The notes under the pieces were generated by a model, which made no database searches, was not told the DNA's origin, and saw only the letters and a list, made by a program, of their open reading frames with translations. The position numbers were made by a program, and so were the translations under genes. A DNA stretch of 53,737 nucleotides from Corallococcus sp. CA053C (GTDB lineage Bacteria > Myxococcota > Myxococcia > Myxococcales > Myxococcaceae), in the NCBI RefSeq assembly GCF_003611675.1, contig NZ_RAWA01000019.1, positions 1-53,737 on the forward strand, written 5' to 3'. Shown piece after piece: positions 17,381 through 25,868 of the stretch (position 1 is its first letter; the number at the start of each line of letters is the position of its first letter).

Positions 17381-17833
17381 ATGGACACCGCCATTCCCTC
17401 CACCCCCGTGGAGCATTCCCAGAAGAAGTCGCTGGCCCGCCACCTGCCCACGGTGGCCCGTGTGCTGCTGGGGCTCGTCTTCTTCGTCTTCGGCCTGAAC
17501 GGCTTCCTCGAATTCATCCCGCAGCCGAAGATGGACCCGGCGGATCCGGCGCTCGCCTTCGCCATGGCGATGAAGGCCACGGGCTACCTGTTCGGGCTGG
17601 TGAAGGGCACGGAGGTGGTGGCGGGGGCGTTGTTCCTGCTCAACCGCTTCGTGCCGCTGGCGCTGGCGCTCATCGCGCCCGTCATCGTGAACATCTTCCT
17701 GTTCCACGCGTTCCTGGCGCCCTCGGGCGTGGGGCTCGCGGTGGTGCTCCTGGCGCTGGAGATCTACCTGGCCTGGTCCTACCGCGCGGTGTACCGCCCC
17801 ATGCTCGGCATGAAGGTCAGCGCGGGCGCCTGA
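17381..17833 (+). CDS. DoxX-like membrane protein
   Basis: A 150-residue integral membrane protein with four hydrophobic helices (about residues 24-43, 60-82, 86-110, 113-135). The family-typical start reads ARVLLGLVFFVFGLNGFLEF, with GTEVVAGALFLLNRFVPLAL in the middle. DoxX proteins are small inner-membrane proteins often linked to redox or sulphur metabolism, but this branch has no assigned role. It converges with the LysR gene at 17841, leaving 7 nt between stops. Confidence 0.8.
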   Translation: MDTAIPSTPVEHSQKKSLARHLPTVARVLLGLVFFVFGLNGFLEFIPQPKMDPADPALAFAMAMKATGYLFGLVKGTEVVAGALFLLNRFVPLALALIAPVIVNIFLFHAFLAPSGVGLAVVLLALEIYLAWSYRAVYRPMLGMKVSAGA

Positions 17834-17840
17834 AGTCTGC

Positions 17841-18725
17841 TCAGCCCGCGTCCTCCTTCGCCCGCGCGCGGACCTCCGCCGCGAACAGCTCCGCCGCGGG
17901 CGTGCGCGGCGCTCCCTTGCGCCAGAGGAGCGCCGCCAGCTCCGAGCGGGGCGCGGGGGACAGCCGCTTCACCACCAGGCGCTCGGCGTCCGCGAGTCTC
18001 GGCTCCGGCAGCACCGTGACGGCGAGCCCCGCGCGGACGATGGCCAGCACGGTGGCCACCGCGTTCGATTCGAGCGCCACCCGGGGGACGAGTCGCATCG
18101 CCGCGAAGTGCGCGTCCACCCGGGCGCGCACCCGCAGCCCGCGCGACAGCAGCGCGAACGACTCCTCCGCGAGCAGCTTCACCCCCACGGACTCCGCGCT
18201 CGCCAGCGCGTGCCCCCGTGAGACGACGAGCACGAGCCGGCTGTCGAAGACGGGCTCGGCCTCCAGGTCGGTGAGGCGCGCGGGCGCATAGCCCAGCCCC
18301 ACGTCCAGCCTGCCGTCCGCGAGCCGCCGCTCCAGCCTCCGCACGACGGCCTCCTCCGCGCTCAGCGCCAGTCCCGGGTGTCTGCGCAGCACCGCCGCCA
18401 GCGCCGGCACCACGATGCCGCGCATGCTCGGCGGGTAGCCCACGCGCAGCGCCCCCGTGGCCAGCCCCCGCAGCGCGCCCACCGCCGACAGGCCCGCGTT
18501 CACGTCCTCCAGCGCGCGCGAGGCATAGGTGCGGAACAGCTCCCCCGCCTGTGTCAGCCGCACTCCTGCGCGGGCCCGCTCGAAGAGCGGGGTGCCGACC
18601 TCCTCCTCCAACTGACGAACCTGCTGCGACAGCGTGGGCTGGGAGATGTGCACCCGCCGCGCGGCGCGCCCGAAGTGCAGCGTGTCGGCGACGGCGGAGA
18701 AGTAGCGGAGGTGTCGGAGCTCCAT
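17841..18725 (-). CDS. LysR-family regulator, divergent from the ThDP-enzyme operon
   Basis: A 294-residue LysR protein. The N-terminal winged helix reads MELRHLRYFSAVADTLHFGR, then ISQPTLSQQVRQLEEEVGTP. A periplasmic-binding-type effector domain follows from about residue 88. The start MELRHLRYF is the family consensus. It is divergent from the ThDP enzyme at 18828. The shared 102-nt region holds a perfect ATAG-N7-CTAT operator-like palindrome (18735-18749), so it very probably regulates that operon and itself. The effector is unknown. Confidence 0.9.
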   Translation of the reverse strand: MELRHLRYFSAVADTLHFGRAARRVHISQPTLSQQVRQLEEEVGTPLFERARAGVRLTQAGELFRTYASRALEDVNAGLSAVGALRGLATGALRVGYPPSMRGIVVPALAAVLRRHPGLALSAEEAVVRRLERRLADGRLDVGLGYAPARLTDLEAEPVFDSRLVLVVSRGHALASAESVGVKLLAEESFALLSRGLRVRARVDAHFAAMRLVPRVALESNAVATVLAIVRAGLAVTVLPEPRLADAERLVVKRLSPAPRSELAALLWRKGAPRTPAAELFAAEVRARAKEDAG

Positions 18726-18734
18726 GCCACCATC

Positions 18735-18749
18735 ATAGATGGCATCTAT
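18735..18749. promoter_or_regulatory. LysR operator-like palindrome
   Basis: ATAGATGGCATCTAT is a perfect 6-bp inverted repeat around 3 nt and fits the OxyR/CynR-type half-site consensus ATAG-N7-CTAT. It lies 10 nt upstream of the lysR ATG and about 80 nt upstream of the ThDP-enzyme start, where an autoregulating LysR is expected to bind. No clear -35/-10 pair can be assigned. Confidence 0.6.
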
Positions 18750-18827
18750 CGGGTCGATGAGAACAAGCGAATGTACGAATCGCTGCCCGCGGGTACATCT
18801 TCCTCGTCGCCAAGGAGAGGGACCCCC

Positions 18828-20459
18828 ATGAAGGCATCAGACCTGTTCGTCAAAGCGCTCGAAGCCGAGGGCGTGCGCTGTGTCTACGGACTTCCCGGCG
18901 AGGAGAACCTGGACCTGCTGGAGTCCATGCGCGCCGCCAACATGCGGCTCGTCGTCACCCGCCACGAACAGGCCGCCGGGTTCATGGCCGCCACGCAGGG
19001 CAGGCTCACCGGGCGCGCGGGCGTGTGTCTGGCGACGCTGGGGCCGGGGGCTACCAACCTCGTCACCGCCGCCGCGTACGCGCAGCTGGGCGCCATGCCC
19101 ATGGTGATGCTCACCGGCCAGAAGCCCATCAAGGCCAGCAAGCAGGGCCACTTCCAGATCGTCGACGTCGTCGGGATGATGCGGCCCCTCACCAAGTCCA
19201 CCCGCACCCTCGTCTCCGCGGAGCACGTGCCGTCAGCGGTCCGCGAAGCCTTCCGCCGCGCGGAGGAGGAGCGCCCCGGCGCCACGCATCTGGAGTTGCC
19301 CGAGGACGTGGCGCGCGAGTCCACCGACGCCGTGCCCCTGTCGCCCGGTGTCCTGCGCAGGCCCGTGGCCGACGAGGCGTCCATCGCCCAGGCGGTGGAG
19401 ACGCTCGCGTCGGCGCGCCGCCCGCTGCTGATGGTGGGCGCGGGCGCGAACCGCAAGCTCACGTCGGAGATGCTCCGCGCCTTCGTGGACCGCGTGGGCC
19501 TGCCCTTCTTCAGCACGCAGATGGGCAAGGGCGTGCTGGATGAGACGCACCCGTTGTGGATGGGAACCGCGGCGCTGTCCGACGGCGACTTCGTCCACCG
19601 CGCCATCGAGGCCTCGGACTGCATCCTCAACGTGGGCCACGACGTCATCGAGAAGCCCCCATTCGTCATGCGCGACGGACGCCGCACGGTGATCCACCTG
19701 AACTTCTCCTCTGCGGAGGTCGACCCCGTGTACTTCCCGCAGGTGCAGGTGACGGGGGACATCGCCAACGCGGTGTGGCGCATCGCGGAGGGCGTGGGGG
19801 CGCGCTCGCACTGGGACTTCACGCCCTTCGAGCGTTCCCGCGCGGGGCTCGACGCGCAGTTCGTGAGCGGCGCCGAGGATGACCGCTTCCCCATCTACCC
19901 CGCGCGGCTCGTCGCGGAGGTGCGGCGCGCCATGCCGGATGACGGCGTCGTGTGCCTGGACAACGGCATGTACAAGCTCTGGTTCGCCCGCTACTACCGC
20001 TGCCGGCGGCCCAACACGCTGCTGCTCGACAACGCGCTCGCGACGATGGGCGCGGGCCTGCCGTCCGCCATCGCCGCGAAGCTCGTCCACCCCCGGCGCA
20101 AGGTGGTGGCCGTCTGCGGTGACGGCGGGTTCATGATGAACTCGCAGGAGCTGGAGACGGCGGTGCGCCTGAAGCTCGACCTCACGGTGGTCGTGGTGCG
20201 CGACGACGGCTACGGGATGATCCGCTGGAAGCAAGGGGAGATGGGCCTGCCTGACTTCGGGATGACGCTGGGCAACCCGGACTTCGTCCGCTACGCGGAG
20301 GCGTACGGCGCGCGCGGACACCGCCCGACAAGTGCTACCGAGTTCGGCGCCACGCTCACGCGCTGCCTGGAGTCGGGCGGCGTGCACGTCATCGACCTGC
20401 CCATTGATTACTCGGACACCGCGCGGGCGCTGGGTGCCGGCGCTTTGGTGGAGTCATGA
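18828..20459 (+). CDS. Acetolactate-synthase-like ThDP-dependent enzyme
   Basis: A 543-residue protein with the full three-domain ThDP-enzyme layout. N-terminal VYGLPGEENLDLLESM and the catalytic Glu47 in RHEQAAGFMA come first. The ThDP/Mg motif starts at GDG 431-433 and continues GFMMNSQELETAVRLKLDL to RDDGYGMIRWKQ. Family members carbo-ligate or decarboxylate 2-oxo acids; ALS joins two pyruvates. The usual Asn in the metal-binding segment appears as Asp (RDDGYGM), seen in some side branches. No small regulatory subunit is nearby and an aldehyde dehydrogenase follows by 26 nt, so a catabolic lyase role is as likely as branched-chain synthesis. ATG at 18828 has GGAGAGG upstream. Confidence 0.85.
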   Translation: MKASDLFVKALEAEGVRCVYGLPGEENLDLLESMRAANMRLVVTRHEQAAGFMAATQGRLTGRAGVCLATLGPGATNLVTAAAYAQLGAMPMVMLTGQKPIKASKQGHFQIVDVVGMMRPLTKSTRTLVSAEHVPSAVREAFRRAEEERPGATHLELPEDVARESTDAVPLSPGVLRRPVADEASIAQAVETLASARRPLLMVGAGANRKLTSEMLRAFVDRVGLPFFSTQMGKGVLDETHPLWMGTAALSDGDFVHRAIEASDCILNVGHDVIEKPPFVMRDGRRTVIHLNFSSAEVDPVYFPQVQVTGDIANAVWRIAEGVGARSHWDFTPFERSRAGLDAQFVSGAEDDRFPIYPARLVAEVRRAMPDDGVVCLDNGMYKLWFARYYRCRRPNTLLLDNALATMGAGLPSAIAAKLVHPRRKVVAVCGDGGFMMNSQELETAVRLKLDLTVVVVRDDGYGMIRWKQGEMGLPDFGMTLGNPDFVRYAEAYGARGHRPTSATEFGATLTRCLESGGVHVIDLPIDYSDTARALGAGALVES

Positions 20460-20485
20460 GTCCGCGAGAGGAAGAGGAGAACACC

Positions 20486-21919
20486 ATGCTGGCTGAACGC
20501 TACCCGTACTACCTGGCCAACCGACCGCGGCAGCCCAATGCGGAGCTGGCCGTCACCGACAAATATTCGGGAGAGGTCGTCACGCGCGTGGCCGTCGCCG
20601 ACGCGGCCGCCGTGGAGGAGGCCATCGCCGCCGCGGTGCGCGCGACGGGGCCCATGCGGAAGCTGGCCCCGTACGCCCGGCAGGAGGTGCTGGAGCACTG
20701 CGTGCGCCGCTTCCAGGAGCGGGCCGCTGAGTTCGCGCTCGCGCTCTGCATCGAGGCGGGCAAGCCACTGCGCGACGCGCGGGGAGAGGTGACGCGCCTC
20801 ATCGAGACCTTCAAGGCGGCGGCGGAGGAGGCCGTGCGCGGCGGGGGCGAGGTCCTCAACCTGGAGGTGTCGCAGCGCACGGCGGGCTACCGGGGCTTCA
20901 CGCAGCGCGTGCCCGTGGGGCCGTGCTCCTTCATCACGCCGTTCAACTTCCCGCTCAACCTGGTGGCGCACAAGGTGGCGCCCGCCATCGCCGCGGGCTG
21001 CCCCTTCGTCCTCAAGCCGTCGGACCGCACGCCGGTGAGCGCGCTGCTGATGGCGGAGGTGCTCGCGGAGACGGCCCTGCCCGAGGGCGCCTTCTCCGTG
21101 CTCCCCACGCGCCTGGAGGACGTGGGCCCGTTCATCGAGGACGACCGGTTGAAGCTGCTGTCGTTCACCGGCTCGGAGAAGGTGGGATGGGATTTGAAGG
21201 CCCGCGCCGGCCGCAAGAAGGTGGTGCTGGAGCTGGGCGGCAACGCGGCCTGCGTGGTGGACGCGGATCAGGGCGAGCGCCTGGACTTCGTCGCGGACCG
21301 CATCGCCCACGGCGCCTTCTTCCAGGCGGGGCAGAGCTGCATCTCGGTGCAGCGCGTGCTCGCGCACGAGTCGCTGTACGACGCCCTGCGCGAGCGGCTC
21401 GTCGCGCGGGCGCGGGCCTTGCGCGCGGGCAACCCCCGGGATGAGTCCACCACGCTCGGGCCCTTGATTGACGAGCCCGCCGCGCGGCGGCTGGAGGGGT
21501 GGATCCAGGACGCCGTGAAGCGCGGTGCCCGGGTGCTGACCGGGGGAGGGCGGCGCGGCGCGCTGCTGGAGGCGACGGTGCTGGAGGGCGTCCCCGAGGA
21601 CGCGCCGCTGTGCGCGGAGGAAGCCTTCGGGCCCGTGATGCTGCTCCAGCCGTTCCGCGACTTCGACGAGGCCCTGCGCCGGGTGAATGACGGCCGCTAC
21701 GGCCTCCAGGCGGGCCTCTTCACGCAGGACGTGACGCGGGCGATGCGCGCCTGGGACGAGCTGGAGGTGGGCGGTGTCGTCGTCGGTGACGTGCCGAGCT
21801 TCCGCGTCGACACCATGCCCTACGGCGGGGTGAAGGGCTCCGGGCTGGGGCGCGAGGGCGTGAAGTACGCCATGGAGGACATGACGGAGCTGCGGCTGCT
21901 GGTGCTCCGCCACGGGTGA
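20486..21919 (+). CDS. NAD(P)-dependent aldehyde dehydrogenase
   Basis: A 477-residue aldehyde dehydrogenase. FITPFNFPLNLVAHKVAPAI and LKPSDRTPVSA form the cofactor site. SFTGSEKVGW follows, then the general base Glu249 in VLELGGN and the nucleophile Cys285 in GQSCISVQRV. The C-terminal PYGGVKGSGLGREG is diagnostic. It oxidises an aldehyde to the acid; the substrate is not readable. The ATG at 20486 is preferred because AGGAGA lies 6 nt before it. An earlier ATG at 20456 overlaps the preceding stop (ATGA) and would add ten poorly conserved residues. In operon with the ThDP enzyme, it could oxidise an aldehyde that enzyme releases. Its stop nearly meets the convergent aldo/keto reductase gene. 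Confidence 0.9.
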   Translation: MLAERYPYYLANRPRQPNAELAVTDKYSGEVVTRVAVADAAAVEEAIAAAVRATGPMRKLAPYARQEVLEHCVRRFQERAAEFALALCIEAGKPLRDARGEVTRLIETFKAAAEEAVRGGGEVLNLEVSQRTAGYRGFTQRVPVGPCSFITPFNFPLNLVAHKVAPAIAAGCPFVLKPSDRTPVSALLMAEVLAETALPEGAFSVLPTRLEDVGPFIEDDRLKLLSFTGSEKVGWDLKARAGRKKVVLELGGNAACVVDADQGERLDFVADRIAHGAFFQAGQSCISVQRVLAHESLYDALRERLVARARALRAGNPRDESTTLGPLIDEPAARRLEGWIQDAVKRGARVLTGGGRRGALLEATVLEGVPEDAPLCAEEAFGPVMLLQPFRDFDEALRRVNDGRYGLQAGLFTQDVTRAMRAWDELEVGGVVVGDVPSFRVDTMPYGGVKGSGLGREGVKYAMEDMTELRLLVLRHG

Positions 21920-21923
21920 GCCG

Positions 21924-22946
21924 TCACCGCCCGAGCGCCTTCTCCAGCGTGGTGTCTCGGAGCTGCTGGTTGAACCAGCTCGGGTAGTAGAGGGCGTGGG
22001 GGCTCACCTCGTCGAGCCGCCGCACCTGCTCGTCGGAGAGGCGCACCTTCAGCGCGCCCAGGTTGTCCTCCAGCTGCGACAGCTTGCTCGCACCCAGCAC
22101 CACGGTGCTCACGCCCGGCTTGCCGAGCAGCCACGCCAGGGCCACCTGGGCCACCGACGCGCGGTGGGCTTCGGCGACTTCGCGCAGCACCTCCACCACG
22201 CGGAAGCCCGCCTCCTTGTCGAAGGGCAGGAAGTCGAAGCCGGAGAGGCGGTGGTCGGCGTCCTGGAGGTTCTCCCGCGTGTACTTGCCCGACAGGAAGC
22301 CGCCGGCCAGCGGGCTCCACACCATCGTCCCGATGCCGGCGTCCTGCACGAAGGGCAGCACCTCGTGCTCCAGGTCGCGGCCCACCAGTGAGTAATACAT
22401 CTGCGCGGCCGTGAAGCGCGCCTGGCCGTGGCGCTCCTGGAGGCCCACCGCGCGCGCGGCCTGCCACGCGGACCAGTTGGAGAAGCCCACGTAGCGCACG
22501 CTGCCCTTGCGCACCAGGTGGTCCAGCGCCTCCAGCGTCTCCTCCAGGGGCGTGTGCGGGTCGAAGCGGTGGACGATGTAGAGGTCCAGGTAGTCGGTGC
22601 CCAGCCGCTTCAGGCTCGCCTCCGCCGAGGCCAGCACGTGGCGGCGCGACAGGCCGCCGTCGAGCAGCCCTTCGCCGGTGCGCATGCCCACCTTCGTGGA
22701 CAGCACCACGTCCTTGCGGCGCGCTCCGAGCAGCTTGCCCAGCATCTCCTCGGACTGGCCGGCCGCGTACGCATCCGCGGTGTCGAAGAAGTTGATGCCG
22801 GCCTCCAGCGCGCGGTCCACCAGGACGCCCGCCGCGTCCATGTCCACCTTGTAGACGCTGGGGACGCTGCCCGTGCCGAACGTCATCACCCCGAAGGCCA
22901 GCCGGGAGACCACCAGCCCTGAGTTGCCCAGTCGCGTGTATTCCAT
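21924..22946 (-). CDS. Aldo/keto reductase
   Basis: A 340-residue TIM-barrel aldo/keto reductase. The catalytic tetrad is visible: Asp in INFFDTADAYAAGQSE, Tyr in ADAYAAG, Lys in VVLSTKVGM and His in YLDLYIVHRFD. It also has QMYYSLVGRDLEHEVLPF and the NADPH-binding end VVLGASKLSQLEDNLGAL. The start MEYTRLGNSGL is typical of the family. It probably reduces an aldehyde or ketone with NADPH. Divergent from the LysR gene at 23068, which probably controls it. Confidence 0.92.
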   Translation of the reverse strand: MEYTRLGNSGLVVSRLAFGVMTFGTGSVPSVYKVDMDAAGVLVDRALEAGINFFDTADAYAAGQSEEMLGKLLGARRKDVVLSTKVGMRTGEGLLDGGLSRRHVLASAEASLKRLGTDYLDLYIVHRFDPHTPLEETLEALDHLVRKGSVRYVGFSNWSAWQAARAVGLQERHGQARFTAAQMYYSLVGRDLEHEVLPFVQDAGIGTMVWSPLAGGFLSGKYTRENLQDADHRLSGFDFLPFDKEAGFRVVEVLREVAEAHRASVAQVALAWLLGKPGVSTVVLGASKLSQLEDNLGALKVRLSDEQVRRLDEVSPHALYYPSWFNQQLRDTTLEKALGR

Positions 22947-23015
22947 GGCGCTTGCTCCGTGTTCGTCGTGGGGCAGGGGTGCCCCGCTCACGAGGGGAAG
23001 ACTGCGTCCCGGGCA

Positions 23016-23055
23016 CTTCAAAGAGAACCTGCTGACTGCTACATGGGATTTGAAG
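23016..23055. promoter_or_regulatory. Candidate LysR operator between AKR and lysR
   Basis: CTTCAAA (23016-23022) and TTTGAAG (23049-23055) form a 7-bp inverted repeat with a 26-nt spacer in the 121-nt divergent promoter region. The right arm runs into the ribosome site AAGGAGGA (23053-23060) of the LysR gene. Binding is inference from position only. Confidence 0.3.
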
Positions 23056-23067
23056 GAGGACTTCAAG

Positions 23068-23988
23068 GTGCGCCTGGGACAGCTCAACGGGTTGGTGGCC
23101 TTCCTCGCGGTGGCCGACAAGCGGGGGTTCTCCGCGGCGTCGCGTGCATTGGGCGTGTCGCCCTCGGCGTTGAGTCAGGCCGTGCGCGGACTGGAGGCGC
23201 GCATGGGCACGCCGCTGCTCGTGCGGACGACGCGCAGCGTGAACCTCACCGAAGCCGGCCGACGGCTGCGTGACCGGGTGGGGCCCGCGATGCAGGAGGC
23301 CCTGGCCGGCGTGGAGGAGGTGCAGGGCGGGGCGGACCACGTGTCGGGCACGCTCCGGCTGACGGTGCCGCGCATCGCGGTGCCGCTCGTCATCGAGCCC
23401 GTGCTGCCGGGGCTGCTGGCCCGCCATCCGGAGCTGTCCGTGGACGTGTCCGTGGACAATCGCAACGTGGACATCGTCGCGGACGGCTACGACGCCGGGG
23501 TGCGGCTCAGCGAATCCGTGGAGAAGGAGATGGTGGCCGTGCGGGTGACGCCGCCGTTCCGGTTCGTCATGGTGGGCTCGCCCGCGTACCTCGCGAGGAA
23601 GGGCCGGCCGAAGCGGCCGAAAGACTTGCTGGAGCACGACTGCATCGGCTTCCGCAGGAGCTCCTCGGGACAGCGCTATGCGTGGGAGCTGGAGAAGGGC
23701 GGGCGCGAGTATCGGATCGCGGTGCAGGGTCCCTTCATCACCGACGATGCGGCGCTCATGGTCTCCGCGGCGAGATGGGGCGCCGGGCTGGCCTACGTCA
23801 ACGAGCAGGTCGCGGCGGACGACCTGAAGGCGGGGACGCTCGAAGAAGTGCTGGAGGGGTATGGGCCGAGCGTCCCGGGCTTCTTCCTGTACTTCCCCGC
23901 GCGGGCGCAGCGCCTGCCGAAGCTGCGCGTCCTCCTGGATGCGATGACGGCGCGGCTGCCCCGCAAGCCTGCCCGGGGGGCGTCATGA
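23068..23988 (+). CDS. LysR-family regulator divergent from the aldo/keto reductase
   Basis: A 306-residue LysR regulator. The winged helix reads LGQLNGLVAFLAVADKRGFS then LGVSPSALSQAVRGLEARMG. The effector domain has GTLRLTVPRIAVPLVIEPVL, typical of the DsdC/GcvA-like subgroup. The GTG at 23068 is selected because AAGGAGGA ends 7 nt before it and the helix-turn-helix begins at once; the frame stays open upstream without similarity. It probably represses or activates the divergent aldo/keto reductase gene. The inducer is unknown. Confidence 0.9.
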   Translation: MRLGQLNGLVAFLAVADKRGFSAASRALGVSPSALSQAVRGLEARMGTPLLVRTTRSVNLTEAGRRLRDRVGPAMQEALAGVEEVQGGADHVSGTLRLTVPRIAVPLVIEPVLPGLLARHPELSVDVSVDNRNVDIVADGYDAGVRLSESVEKEMVAVRVTPPFRFVMVGSPAYLARKGRPKRPKDLLEHDCIGFRRSSSGQRYAWELEKGGREYRIAVQGPFITDDAALMVSAARWGAGLAYVNEQVAADDLKAGTLEEVLEGYGPSVPGFFLYFPARAQRLPKLRVLLDAMTARLPRKPARGAS

Positions 23989-24020
23989 GGATGCGGCCCG
24001 GCACCTGGCCTCCCGCCCGG

Positions 24021-24096
24021 CTCCCTCCCGGTGCGGCGGTGGATCCGCCCACCGGGGTGCGGCTGCACTCGGTGGACTGATCCGTCCGGGTGATGC
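24021..24096 (-). pseudogene. Duplicated 3' end of the DUF2690-like gene
   Basis: This 76-bp segment matches 25846-25921 at 68 of 76 positions, in the same orientation. The latter is the 3' end and stop region of the DUF2690-like lipoprotein gene. On the minus strand it still reads ITRTDQSTECSRTPVGG, but the stop codon is lost and no upstream part of the gene remains. It lies in the gap between lysR and the AraC gene. It is a relic of a second copy, or of a duplication of the AraC-MBL segment between the two copies. Confidence 0.7.
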
Positions 24097-24174
24097 CAGC
24101 GCATGCCCGCGCGTGGAGGCCACACCCGTCCGCGTGGACTCGCCCCGGCGGTGTTGCTGCATACTGGCGGCACG

Positions 24175-25032
24175 ATGCGACGCGAGGAGCCTGGCCTGGT
24201 GGTGCTGCCCTCGCGGCTCGCGGGCGTGGAGGTCGTCCGCGTCGCGGGCGACACGCGGCTGTGGTCTGGCGTCTCCACGCGCTACGGCGTCACGGCGGTC
24301 TACGCGGGCGCCTTCGACTTCTGGTACCGCGGCCGAGCATGGACGCAGGCCCCAGGGGTGCTGAAGCTGAAGGAGCCCGGTGAGGTGCACCGCGATCTGC
24401 GCGTGCACGCGCCGGTGACCGCCCAGTCGATGACCCTGGAGGCCCCGCTGGTGGAGGGGACCGCACACGAGCTGGGGCTGCGCGCACCGCCGCACCTGCC
24501 CACGCTCCTGGAGGGGCAGGGACGCGCCGAGGCGCTGGCCCTGCACGCGGCGCTTGGGAACCCGGACAGCGACGCGCTCGGGTTGCAGTGCCTGCTCGCC
24601 GGGATGCTGGCGGCGCTCCTCGGGGCAGGCTCCGGCGTTCCCGTGGACGCAGCGCCCCGGGCTCGCCGCGCGGCGCTGCGTGCACGCGACCTGCTGCACG
24701 AATCCGTCGCGGAGGGCGTCAGCCTGGACGCGCTCGCGGTGGCCTCGGGCGTGGGCCGCTTCCACCTGCTGCGCACCTTCCGCCAGGAACTCGGGCTGAC
24801 GCCCCACGCCTACCTCACGCACCTGCGCATCTCCCGGGCGCGCGAGCTGCTCGCGCGGGGTGTCCCCGCCGCACGCGTGGCCCTGGAGGTGGGGCTCTAC
24901 GACCAGAGCCAGCTGCACCGGCACTTCGTGCGCATCGTCGGCACGAGCCCGGGCGCCTACGCGCGCGCCGTGCGCGGCACGTCAACTTCGCCCAAGAAGG
25001 GCGCGGGGCGGGCCGCACATCCTCGCCGCTGA
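24175..25032 (+). CDS. AraC-family regulator
   Basis: A 285-residue regulator. The N-terminal cupin-like AraC ligand domain has residues such as YGVTAVYAGAFDFWYRG and LKEPGEVHRD. The C-terminal double helix-turn-helix has VSLDALAVASGVGRFHLLRT, then FRQELGLTPHAYLTHLRISR, ARVALEVGLYDQSQLHRHFV and GTSPGAYARA. The ATG at 24175 begins at the ligand domain. Located directly upstream of the MBL-fold gene on the same strand (gap 48 nt), it may control that gene, but AraC targets are often distant. Confidence 0.9.
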   Translation: MRREEPGLVVLPSRLAGVEVVRVAGDTRLWSGVSTRYGVTAVYAGAFDFWYRGRAWTQAPGVLKLKEPGEVHRDLRVHAPVTAQSMTLEAPLVEGTAHELGLRAPPHLPTLLEGQGRAEALALHAALGNPDSDALGLQCLLAGMLAALLGAGSGVPVDAAPRARRAALRARDLLHESVAEGVSLDALAVASGVGRFHLLRTFRQELGLTPHAYLTHLRISRARELLARGVPAARVALEVGLYDQSQLHRHFVRIVGTSPGAYARAVRGTSTSPKKGAGRAAHPRR

Positions 25033-25083
25033 GCCCGCCGTCGGGTCGGTCCCGGCGCCGGAGCCCTCGCGAGGTCCCGCCCC

Positions 25084-25836
25084 ATGCTCCTCTCCCTGTC
25101 GCTCCTGGCGGCGCTGCTCGGCGCCGCTCCGAGCACGCCGCCCCCGCAGCAGTTCCGCGTCACCTGGCTTGGCCACGCTGGCTTCGAGGTCGTCTCGCCC
25201 GGGGGCACGCGCCTGCTCGTTGATCCCTGGTTGAAGGAGAACCCCCGAGCGCCCGAGGCCTGGAAGGACCTCGCGCAGCTCGCGCGGACACCGCCCGCGG
25301 CCATCCTGCTCACGCACTCGCACGGCGACCACGCGCAGGACGTGCACACCCTGGCGCGCCTGAGCGGGGCCCCCGTGGTCGGCACGGGCGAGACGCTGCG
25401 CTGGCTCAAGGTGCCCGAGGCCCAGCAGCTCACCGTGAACGTGGGCGGCTCCACGCGCATCGGCGACATCACGGTGCACGCGGTGCCGGCCATGCACTCG
25501 TGCGAGCCTGACGGTCGGCCCCTCGGCTACGTCCTGGTGCTTCCAGGCGGGCGCTCGCTGTACCACACGGGTGACACCTGGCTGTTCGGCGACATGGCGC
25601 TGGTGCAGGAGCTGCTGCACCCGGACGTCGTCCTCCTCAACGTGGGCGGTGGGCGCTATGGCATGGACCCCAGGACGGCGGCCCTCGCGGTGCGCAAGTA
25701 CTTCCGCCCCTCCGTCATCGTGCCCATGCACTTCGGCACCTTCGAGCCGCTGGCAACGGAGGCCGAGGCGCGCGAGGTCCTCGCCAGCGACGCGCGCGTG
25801 CGCTGGCTCACCCCGGGGACCCCGGCGTCACTCTGA
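25084..25836 (+). CDS. Secreted metallo-beta-lactamase-fold hydrolase (UlaG/UPF0173-like)
   Basis: A 250-residue protein with an N-terminal signal peptide (LLSLSLLAALLGAAPS) followed by an MBL fold. The metal motif H78-S-H80-G-D82-H83 is present. Next come AMHSCEPDGRPLGYVLV, YHTGDTWLF with the bridging Asp, and PMHFGTF with the last His. The short form without a cap domain resembles UPF0173/UlaG-like metal-dependent hydrolases acting on phosphoesters or lactones; the substrate is unknown. Export to the periplasm is inferred from the leader. It follows the AraC gene and converges with a lipoprotein gene 32 nt away. Confidence 0.88.
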   Translation: MLLSLSLLAALLGAAPSTPPPQQFRVTWLGHAGFEVVSPGGTRLLVDPWLKENPRAPEAWKDLAQLARTPPAAILLTHSHGDHAQDVHTLARLSGAPVVGTGETLRWLKVPEAQQLTVNVGGSTRIGDITVHAVPAMHSCEPDGRPLGYVLVLPGGRSLYHTGDTWLFGDMALVQELLHPDVVLLNVGGGRYGMDPRTAALAVRKYFRPSVIVPMHFGTFEPLATEAEAREVLASDARVRWLTPGTPASL

Positions 25837-25868
25837 AGCGGACCGCTCCATCCCGGTGCGGCGGTGGA

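Noticed and set aside
21820-23637. Minus-strand frame of about 600 codons across the ALDH 3' end, AKR and LysR genes
   Set aside because: It overlaps three well-supported genes in another frame or strand and has no domain of its own.
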